From contig NZ_CP080531.1 of NCBI RefSeq assembly GCF_024746835.1, positions 1,984,001 to 2,048,000 of the forward strand: a DNA stretch of 64,000 nucleotides, read 5' to 3'. The stretch comes from Mesorhizobium sp. AR02. Lineage in GTDB: Bacteria > Pseudomonadota > Alphaproteobacteria > Rhizobiales > Rhizobiaceae. The notes beneath the pieces are model-generated. The model made no database searches. It saw only the letters and a list, made by a program, of their open reading frames with translations, and was not told where the DNA came from. Positions 49,060 to 57,039 of the stretch are shown in pieces. Each line of letters starts with the position of its first letter. Within the stretch, counting starts at the first letter, position 1. The position numbers and the translations under genes were made by a program.

Positions 49060-49102
49060 CCTCTTAGATGAACGCCAATTATCCTCTTAGATGAACGCCA
49101 AT
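49060..49102. repeat. 23 bp tandem duplication at the 3' end of the TIR-like gene
   Basis: CCTCTTAGATGAACGCCAAT occurs at 49060-49079 and again at 49083-49102 (period 23). The duplication creates the present TAA stop of the TIR-like gene. Removing one unit gives two further codons (KK) and a TGA that overlaps the GTG of the pYEATS-like gene. Confidence 0.9.
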
Positions 49103-49762
49103 GGCATTTGTGCTTTCATACGCTGAGACCCAGCTGCGCCCCTGATGTTCGATCACTACCTGTATGAGAGCATCCTTTGGAACGCGTTTGGCCTCCACGA
49201 AGAGCCCCTGCCCGATCGGGGCTACAGACGCCGGTTGAAGAGGAAGCTCGTCTCCGTTCAGGCGGACCCTGTAGAAGCATCTGAATTCGGGTTTGCGATG
49301 GATCGGCCAGATCTCCTGGACGCGTTCGTCAGGCATGAGTTGCAAGGTGACGCTGATATCCCGGTGCCATTCATGCAGAAACTCTGCAATCCTCACCAAA
49401 CATTCGTCACGTCTGGCTTCCTCGTAACTGATGCGCTGGTGACCGCCGGCGATTCCCTCCTGGGGATCGACACCTTGTTCACGAATTTCGACTGCCGGGA
49501 TTGGCACTGCAAGGGCGGTCGCAATTTCATCTAGAACCCAACGATGGGTTGTCCACATCCCCCGAGCACCCTTGGCCCTTTGCGTAGCGAATCCAAGCAG
49601 GGCGGACGAAGTGCGGATGCTGTTTCTCACACCCTCCGTGATCATTCCGTCAATGATTTCGCCACTAACGACCTCGTCGCCGAATGAGCGAATCAGACGA
49701 TAAACAAGGTCTGGAATCCACTTGTCTCGCTCGTTAAAGCCATGCGCGACGAAAATCCGCAT
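49079..49762 (-). CDS. TIR-like protein with C-terminal beta-rich domain
   Basis: This 227-residue protein begins MRIFVAHGFNERDKWIPDLV and has a TIR/TIR-like fold over about 1-135. WVLDEIATALAVPIPA includes Glu79 at the place of the NADase catalytic glutamate of TIR domains. Residues about 136-227 (ISVTLQLMPDERVQEIWPIH onward) form a separate, probably beta-rich domain. I used the ATG at 49762 with AGAGAG upstream; a TTG at 49789 is also in frame. It forms a two-gene unit with the pYEATS-like gene. Confidence 0.75.
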   Translation of the reverse strand: MRIFVAHGFNERDKWIPDLVYRLIRSFGDEVVSGEIIDGMITEGVRNSIRTSSALLGFATQRAKGARGMWTTHRWVLDEIATALAVPIPAVEIREQGVDPQEGIAGGHQRISYEEARRDECLVRIAEFLHEWHRDISVTLQLMPDERVQEIWPIHRKPEFRCFYRVRLNGDELPLQPASVAPIGQGLFVEAKRVPKDALIQVVIEHQGRSWVSAYESTNAIGVHLRG

Positions 49763-50059
49763 CTCAATTCTCTCTGATGCTTCGTCCAATTGAGGGAAAG
49801 CAATTACAGGATACCGGTTTTCTTCCGTCTCACAATCCTTGCCCGTGTTTTTAGCCGGATCGCTCGATTAGGGCAAACGAACTGTCTGCATTCGCCGCCT
49901 GGTCCTGGCCAAACAAATATTGGCGCCACGACGGATGAATCCAGAATGCCAGTTTGGACCGTGTGAACGACGTCCGCAGATTAAAATACTGCCTAGACGC
50001 AATTCACCGTTTCGTTTCGTTATAGTATGCTGATCCCGGTCGTCCATCAGGAGAGAATA

Positions 50060-50620
50060 ATGGCCAGCATCGATGACGTCATTAGCATCCCCCCGACGCT
50101 TCTCGGTTCGAGTCTGCTCCGTGGCGAGGAAGGAACATTCGGGTCGTCCCGTGACGGGGGCAAAACACATCAAGGGATAGACATTGTCGCGAACCAGAGC
50201 TCAGCTGACAAGAGCATCTACCAAGTTCGTGCGACTGCGGCCGGACAGATAGCTTATGCGCGAACAAACGGTTCAGTAGCAAAACCTGGATATGGTTACA
50301 CGGTCGTCGTCGACCATCTGAATGGGTTTTATACGCTGTATGCGCATTTGGCCATCAATGCGAGTGCTGGCCTGGCAACTGTTGGCCAGAGCGTGCAGGC
50401 TGGAGATATTATCGGATATCTGGCGGATTTGACCAACGGCGAAATGTCTTCCGGAAATGCACGTGCTGTAGCGCCTTATGACAGGATACAGCTCCACTTC
50501 GAGTGTTTTGAAGCACCTTCCGGACGCAGTTCGACGGGTGGCCTGGGTGCAATCAAAGATGGATGCACTCTGGATGATCCGACCCTGCGGTTAGCGGCTC
50601 TGGGATATGGTTCATTTTAG
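50060..50620 (+). CDS. M23-family peptidase-like protein with altered active site
   Basis: This 186-residue protein has the LytM/M23 core: THQGIDIV (His37 and Asp41, zinc ligands), GYGYTVVVDHLNGFYTLYAH and QLHFECF. In active members the last motif is H-x-H; here the first His is Gln144, so the presumed catalytic His is replaced. No signal peptide is seen. It may bind peptidoglycan-like ligands or another metal peptide rather than cut. It ends 89 bp before the TIR-WD40 gene. Confidence 0.75.
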   Translation: MASIDDVISIPPTLLGSSLLRGEEGTFGSSRDGGKTHQGIDIVANQSSADKSIYQVRATAAGQIAYARTNGSVAKPGYGYTVVVDHLNGFYTLYAHLAINASAGLATVGQSVQAGDIIGYLADLTNGEMSSGNARAVAPYDRIQLHFECFEAPSGRSSTGGLGAIKDGCTLDDPTLRLAALGYGSF

Positions 50621-50709
50621 GATAAGATTCCCGGAAAGGCTAGATATTGCACTAGTATTACGCTGCCATTTCAATGTGCACTTCCATTACCCTTCTCCGG
50701 GGTTCCGAG

Positions 50710-53700
50710 ATGAGCGGCATATTCCAGGGTGAGGAAAATTCCCGCGATGGCGACCGGCTAACTGTTTTCATATCGTATTCCCGCTCCGACCAGGCATTTG
50801 CAGACCGGCTTGTCCTGGCACTGGAGGCGAGAGCTTTTACAGTGTTAATCGATCGTCGGGATTTGCCATTCGGCGAAAAGATTAAGGCCGAGCTGCTGGA
50901 TTTTGTCCGGCGCGCGCACGCGGTGATCTTCATAGTAAGCCCGGCGTCAATTGGTTCCCTCTGGTGCAAATGGGAAATCGCGCAGGTCACAGCGGAGTCA
51001 AAGAGGCTTGTTCCGATAGTTCTCGAACCCGTTCAGGACGACCAGCTGCCGGCTCAGATTGGCGAACTTAATCTCCTGCCGTTTGAAGATTCTGCAGTAT
51101 TTGAATCGCAGATTGGCATCCTGACCAACGTGCTGTCGGGAGATAGCAAGTGGATCAAGGAGCACACCCGCCTGTCCCTGCTTGGCCGGCGGTGGAGCGA
51201 CAATCTGGAAACGGACCCTCTCAAGGCGAGGGACAGCCTGCTCCGCGGTGGAGAGTTGGATGAAGCCGAGCTATGGATCCTGAGGCGCCCTCGCCACGCG
51301 CCAGAACCAACGGCACTTCATCACGCATTTATACTTGAAAGCCGTCGCGCCGAGCACGAGAGAGTCGGTCTGGAGAAGCAGCAGGTTGATAAAACTCGTC
51401 GCTTTCAAAGGCGAGCATCATGGGCTTTGGGAGCGGTAATATTGCTTGTTGCGGCAGCGATTCTCGCGACTCTGCAGCAGTCGAGATCGACATTTCAGCG
51501 CGAAAGCAATGTCTTCCTGCAGCTGTCGTCCGATGCTGCCAACAATCGTTTTTATGATCGAGCACTTCGCTACGCGGTGGCTGGACTACCGCCGCAGAAA
51601 GGAGCCTGGTCTTTGCTCATGCCCTGGTCAAGCAAGCTGGAAGCGCAGATAACATCCAGCGCATTGCAGAGTCAGCTTGAATCGCAGCTTGTTGGCCACA
51701 CTTCAAATCTTAACAGTGCTGAATTTAGCCCGGACGGGCGTTTCGTTGTAACCGCGGGTGATCAGACTGCGCGCATCTGGCTGTCGTCCAATGGCAAGCA
51801 GATCGCAGTGCTATCGGGCCACACAGATCGGGTCAGAAGCGCCTCCTTCAACCCGACTGCTACGCGCATCCTGACAGCCTCCGACGACGGAACAGTCAGA
51901 ATATGGGATGGGATCACAGGGCATCAGTTCATGGCCCTGATAGCCGGGAAGGGTTTTCCAGTCCATTCAGCGCACTTTAGCAAAGATGGCTCACGGGTTG
52001 TAACGGCCGCAGGAAAAACAGCGCGGGTTTGGGATGCAAACACCGGTGCACTCGTCAGCGAATTTTCGAGCCACGAGGATGAAGTCTGGAACGCAGAATT
52101 CAGCCCCGACGGTAGGCGTGTGGTAACCTCCTGTGCCAGCATGGCGTTGCTGATGGACTTCAACGTTCGTGTCTGGGATGTTGAAACTGGCAAGCTCGTG
52201 TCAAGCGTATCGAACAGGTCGACCACCAACAGCGTGACATTCAGCCCCGACGGATCGAAGGTCCTGACGGCGTCAGCGGACGAGGCTGCGCGAATCTGGG
52301 ATGCAAATACCGGTGTTCTTGTAGCCGAGCTGCTGGGACACAGCGGACCCGTGCGGACTGCCCTGTTCAGTCCCGATGGCACTCGTGTCGTCACCGCATC
52401 CAGCGATGGTACCGCCCGCTTGTGGGATGTTAAAGGCGGTCCGGCCTTGATGGTTTTCCGGGGACATGCCGGTGCAGTGCTGAAAGCAAAATTCGCGTAC
52501 GGTGGCGAGGTCGTCGCAACAGCATCCGAAGACGGAACTGCAAGGGTCTGGAGCGTTGCTTCGGGCTCGTCGGTGGCGGACCTCGTGGGTCACACTGGCA
52601 TGGTTACAGACGTGTCATTCAATGCGGACGGGTCAAGCGTAGTAACAGCATCCGACGATGCTACTGCCCGGATATGGCGGTCAAGACCGGTGACACTCGC
52701 CGCTGTCATGCCCGGACATGAAGATGGCGCCCGATCGGCCACTTTCAGCCCGGATGGAACCAGGGCGCTAACGATTGCCGGCGATAATACCGTGCGCCTC
52801 TGGAATGCCCAGACCGGCGTTCTCCTTATCGCTATCAAGGGCGTTGCCGGTCCGAGAAAGAGTTTTGCTTCCTTCAATTTCGACGGCTCTTTATTTATTT
52901 ATGGATCCCCCGACGGCACTGCACGCGTTGTGTCCGTGGCGGGAGGGAAGAACATTCTGACGATCGAAGCCCGCGAACGCTCTGCGACCGCGGCAAATGT
53001 CCCAGTGACCAGTGCAGTGTTTGGCCCAAACGACAATCAGATTCTTACAACGTCCGCTGATGGTGTCGCGCGAATCTGGCAGGGTGAGACTGGTGCGCTC
53101 TTACTGGAGTTGCTTCATGAAACCGGGCCCATAGTCGACGCAGGCTTTAGTCCGGATGGATCCCGGATTGTCACGATCTCTTCTGACAATACGGCTGCGT
53201 GCTGGGATGCAGCCGATGGCAAGCTCATCGCTCTATTCAGAGGACATACCGACATAATACGCAGCGCCGTCTTTAGTCCGGACGGAACACGCGTCGCGAC
53301 GGCTTCAGTAGATGGCACAGCCCGCATCTGGGACGCGCGAAGCGGGAATGTCTTATTCGTTCTCTCTCCCAATCGCGGCTGGGTGACGGCCGCGGCATTC
53401 AGCCCAGATGGCTCACACTTGGCCATAGTCTCCCAAAACGAGACTGCCGGGATCTGGAACGCGCTTACGGGAGCACTTTTGGTGGAATTGGACGACGACC
53501 GTGGCGGACTAGTGGTGGACGCTGCTTTCAGTCCCGACGGCCGAACGGTGGTAACCGCGGTCTTCGATCCGACGAACCTGACCGGTCCCGGACGGGATGA
53601 AGTCCGACTGTGGGATGTCAATTCGGGCAATCTCGTTGGCCAGCTCAAAGGGCACGCGCGCACGGTCAGAAGCGCCGTGTTCAACGCTGCCGGTTCCCAG

Positions 53701-53946
53701 CTTCTGACGGCGTCCGATGACGGCTCCGTTCGCGTATGGAACGTCGACGCCACAAGATTTCACGGGCAAGAGCTGCTCGAAAATGTCTGTCGCGGCAAAC
53801 TGATTGGCGCGCAGGCATTTCGCATGCAGGAACTGAAGATGCCGGTTTTGACGGGATTCAATAACGCCAACGTTTGTCAACGAAATGGTCCCTTCTCACT
53901 GGGTTACTGGACAGCTTTCGCTGCCGACCTGGGACTATTGCCATAA
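50710..53946 (+). CDS. TIR domain/transmembrane/WD40-repeat protein
   Basis: This 1,078-residue protein has an N-terminal TIR domain (17-130; TVFISYSRSDQAFADRLVLA, and WCKWEI with Glu89 at the NADase position). A linker and one transmembrane helix (237-255, WALGAVILLVAAAILATL) follow. Then come about 16 WD40 repeats (about 320-1030), each ending in variants of TARIWD, enough for two propellers. The TIR end would be cytoplasmic; because one helix separates it, the propellers may be periplasmic. WD40 arrays serve as sensors in some STAND-like defence proteins. The ATG at 50710 was used; one at 50674 is in frame. Confidence 0.88.
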   Translation: MSGIFQGEENSRDGDRLTVFISYSRSDQAFADRLVLALEARAFTVLIDRRDLPFGEKIKAELLDFVRRAHAVIFIVSPASIGSLWCKWEIAQVTAESKRLVPIVLEPVQDDQLPAQIGELNLLPFEDSAVFESQIGILTNVLSGDSKWIKEHTRLSLLGRRWSDNLETDPLKARDSLLRGGELDEAELWILRRPRHAPEPTALHHAFILESRRAEHERVGLEKQQVDKTRRFQRRASWALGAVILLVAAAILATLQQSRSTFQRESNVFLQLSSDAANNRFYDRALRYAVAGLPPQKGAWSLLMPWSSKLEAQITSSALQSQLESQLVGHTSNLNSAEFSPDGRFVVTAGDQTARIWLSSNGKQIAVLSGHTDRVRSASFNPTATRILTASDDGTVRIWDGITGHQFMALIAGKGFPVHSAHFSKDGSRVVTAAGKTARVWDANTGALVSEFSSHEDEVWNAEFSPDGRRVVTSCASMALLMDFNVRVWDVETGKLVSSVSNRSTTNSVTFSPDGSKVLTASADEAARIWDANTGVLVAELLGHSGPVRTALFSPDGTRVVTASSDGTARLWDVKGGPALMVFRGHAGAVLKAKFAYGGEVVATASEDGTARVWSVASGSSVADLVGHTGMVTDVSFNADGSSVVTASDDATARIWRSRPVTLAAVMPGHEDGARSATFSPDGTRALTIAGDNTVRLWNAQTGVLLIAIKGVAGPRKSFASFNFDGSLFIYGSPDGTARVVSVAGGKNILTIEARERSATAANVPVTSAVFGPNDNQILTTSADGVARIWQGETGALLLELLHETGPIVDAGFSPDGSRIVTISSDNTAACWDAADGKLIALFRGHTDIIRSAVFSPDGTRVATASVDGTARIWDARSGNVLFVLSPNRGWVTAAAFSPDGSHLAIVSQNETAGIWNALTGALLVELDDDRGGLVVDAAFSPDGRTVVTAVFDPTNLTGPGRDEVRLWDVNSGNLVGQLKGHARTVRSAVFNAAGSQLLTASDDGSVRVWNVDATRFHGQELLENVCRGKLIGAQAFRMQELKMPVLTGFNNANVCQRNGPFSLGYWTAFAADLGLLP

Positions 53947-54061
53947 TCGAGAGCTACAGCATAGCAATTCCTTCGAGCGCACAATGCGGACGATCATACG
54001 CATGGTTGCGGCGCAACGACGATGGCACAACTCTTCAGGCCCCGCGCTCAGGCGCGTAACA

Positions 54062-54304
54062 ATGTCCCAACCACGGAGCTTGATCGCGATGCCTATTGAT
54101 CAGAAAAACACCCGAGGCGCGAATAATCGACTGGCAAACTCGGATTTCGGGATCTCGCCGCACTTGCCGAACAAACTGCGCGACATGAGCTGCTCCGACA
54201 AAGTGCGCCAGCTCCTGATGCGACCCGGTGATGGATCGAATCGAGACTTCATGAATGCATGTTCAAAGGCTCAGAGGCCTGTCTACGGAGCCGCTGACGG
54301 TTAA
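54062..54304 (+). CDS. Small unrecognised open frame before the TIR-NB-ARC pseudogene
   Basis: An 80-codon frame ends 4 bp before the TIR-NB-ARC start. It reads MSQPRSLIAMPIDQKNTRGA at the N-terminus and shows no family signature. The close spacing would allow co-translation, but coding potential is uncertain. The remainder of the 53947-54308 gap holds nothing that I recognise. Confidence 0.25.
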   Translation: MSQPRSLIAMPIDQKNTRGANNRLANSDFGISPHLPNKLRDMSCSDKVRQLLMRPGDGSNRDFMNACSKAQRPVYGAADG

Positions 54305-54308
54305 GTCG

Positions 54309-56627
54309 ATGGCCGACATCTTCATCAGCTACACGTCTTCCGACAGCGACTCGGCCAGATGGCTGCACACCGAGCTGACAGCGCTCGGTCATGTGCCGCA
54401 TATCCATGAGTGGGAGAGCGCTGCCGGCGAAGACATCTATGGCTGGATGGTGAAGCGCCATGATGCGGCCGACCACGTGCTCTGCGTGATCTCTGATGAA
54501 TACCTAAAAGCGCCCTATTCGACACTGGAGCGTAACGCAGCGCTATGGCAAGCGGCGAGCAAGCGGCCTGGTTTCGTACTGTTCGTGACGGTAAAGCCCT
54601 GCAAGCTCCCGACCCTTTCCGACCACATCCCGGGCTGCGAGCTCTTCGGAGTGCCAGAAGAAGCGGCGCGCCAGCGTCTCAAGGATTTCATGGCGAGACC
54701 ACGCGACCAACTGACTCCGGCCTTTTTCGGCAAAGTGTTTGCGCTTACCAACGTTCCTATTCGTGTTCCGCAACACTTTTTCGGTCGAGGTGACGCGCTC
54801 CGGGCAATTGATCAGGGCCTTTCACGCCACGAGGGCCGTGTTGCAATTACCGCGCTGCATGGACTTCGCGGCGTGGGCAAGACAACGCTGGCGGCGGCTT
54901 ACGCAGAGCGCAGGCGCGCCGACTATCGCGCGACCTGGTGGATAAGGTCAGAGACGCCCGAAGGCATGCGCACTGACCTCGCTGGGCTTGGGGCACGACT
55001 CGGATGGATCTCTGCCGATGCGCAGCACGAAGGGGCTGTGCTGGCAACGGTTCTGGAGCGGCTTGTCGATGAAGGCGGAGGCATTCTTCTCATTCACGAC
55101 AATGCCATTGATGCGGCGGCACTCAGACATTTTCTGCCCAAGGGGGGCAAGGTGCGGATTCTGGTCACGTCGAACTTTCATGCCTGGCGAGGGTTAGCAG
55201 AGCCGGTCGAAATTGCTGTGTGGCCGATCGAGATCGGCGCTGACTATCTACTTGCCAGAACTGGCCGTTCAGACGAACGTGCCGCAGCCGAGGCGCTGAC
55301 GCTTTGGGTGGATTGCCACTCGCGCACGAGCAGGCGGCCGCATACTGTGAGCGGCTGGGATCGTCCCTTTCGGAGTACGCCAAACGATTTCAGAAGGCGC
55401 CCGGACAACTGCTGACTGCACGCGCCATCCGACTACAATGATGGGCGGACCGTAGCAAAGACTTTTGCCCTTGCCGTGAAGGAGGCGACAAATCTAGATC
55501 CGGCGGCCGGGCAGCTTCTCAACTACATCGCCGTGCTGCCGCCCGACCCAATTCCGCTGTTCCTGCTCACCGAAGCCCTCCAGGGGACCGATGAACCGGC
55601 TTTTACGGACGAAGCGCTCGACAAGGCAATCGCGACCCTGCGTGCTTTTGCCCTCGTGGATCGAGGACTGATCGTCGACGAGCATGACATTTCGATCGCT
55701 ACGGACACTATGCGCCTGCATCGGCTGATAAAGGAGGTAGCCACTGCGCGCCAGCCAGTCCGGCTGAGGAACGATATAAGCGGAAATCTTCTTCAAGCAA
55801 TGGTGAAATTGTATCCAGAGGCTAGCGGCACATCTTACAGTAAGCCAGAGGTCTGGCCACGATGTCGACGCCTGTATTCTTTAGCGCTTGCGTTGGTTTA
55901 AGGTGAATCCGCACAGGATCGCCCTACGGCAACAGCACTTGTCCTGAAGAAACTGGCTAGATACAGACAACACTGGCTGCGGGAACCTACACAGGCCCAA
56001 GCGCTATTGGAGCGAGCCTTGGAACTGGTTGAGCGCTTGGCCGGGCCAAACAGTCGTGGCGCTGCTTATACACTCACTGAGCTCGCAATGGCTCTTCGAG
56101 ATCAAAACAATAGGCACAGGGCTCGTGAACTGGTTGAGCACTCCCTAGCGATTCTGGAAAAGATTAGCGGGCCCAATAGTCAGGACGCAGCTGCAAGCCT
56201 TACCAATCTCGCTGTGTTGTTGACGGAGATGGGATACCTATCGGAAGCGCGACCCCTTCTGGAGCGAGCCGTGTGGATCTGGGCGCGCCTTGGTGATGAC
56301 AACCCGGATAAATCAGCTTGCTATATGCATTTTGCCTCATAGTATGAGGCGCAGGAAAATCTCGGCAAAGCCCGTGCTCTTGTTGAACATGCACTCGCGA
56401 TTCGAAAGAAATTCCTTTGGCCAGATCGTCCAAACACTGCGGATAGTCTCATAAGCCTCGCATCAATACATAGAAGACAAGGTGATGTCCAGATAGCGCG
56501 TCCTTTTTATGAGCGCGCGCTGGATATCCAGGAGAAATTCTTTGGCCTACACCATCGCGAAACCAAAGCGACGCTATTGGAGCTCGAAGCGATGCTTCAG
56601 GGCAAGGAACCTATCCCTGACCAGTGA
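54309..56627 (+). pseudogene. Decayed TIR-NB-ARC-TPR (STAND-type) gene
   Basis: The intact start encodes a TIR domain (MADIFISYTSSDSDSARWLH; APYSTLERNAALWQ with the catalytic-Glu position) and an NB-ARC P-loop (GLRGVGKTTLA). One base is lost near 55300 and one gained near 55427; between them LGGLPLAHEQAAAYCERLGS is readable in another frame. TAA at 55899-55901 and TAG at 56340-56342 then break the same frame. Beyond them winged-helix (IRLHRL-type: MRLHRLIKEVATARQ) and TPR units (RPLLERAVWIWARLGDDNPD, ARPFYERALDIQEKFFGLHH) continue to TGA at 56625. The frame was once about 770 residues. Confidence 0.85.
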
Positions 56628-57039
56628 AGACGCATCCGCCCGCCGCTGAGCGCAAGTTGCATTCGCGAGCGGTCTGGCACAGAAACCGGCCCTTGCTTCA
56701 ACGCTGGCTCCGTATTCGTTGGCGTCAACGCTGGTTCCCAGGCGATGTCCCGAATCTACCTACCCGCTGGAAGAGCTTGATCGCCGGGACTGCAAAAACC
56801 TTGGTGATTGGCCGGACCCCAGGGTCACTTCCAATTGAGCAGACGCCAAGTGGTCAGGCCGTCGGTGGAACGGCAGGCGTAGAAGCCGCCATGACCGAAT
56901 CTCCAACAGCTATCCGCTGAGCCGGCTCGATGATCTGCGGCCCTCCACCGCGTAGCGCGACCATTGTCCGGGATAGTCTGTTACCGCGGAGTGGAGGAAC
57001 CTGAGGATATGCGCCGTTGTCTTGTCGCAAAAATACTCC
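56628..57039. other. Gene-free stretch between the TPR pseudogene and the giant gene
   Basis: I find no convincing gene in these 412 bases. Both neighbouring genes end here (convergent), so terminators are expected, but no T-tract hairpin is obvious. Confidence 0.5.

Noticed and set aside
49060..49102. CRISPR-like repeat
   Set aside because: There are only two units with a 3 base gap and no spacers or cas genes; it is a simple tandem duplication.
55899..56342. Readthrough or recoding of TAA and TAG in the TIR-NB-ARC-TPR gene
   Set aside because: Two upstream indels in the same gene make decay the simpler explanation, and no recoding signal is seen.
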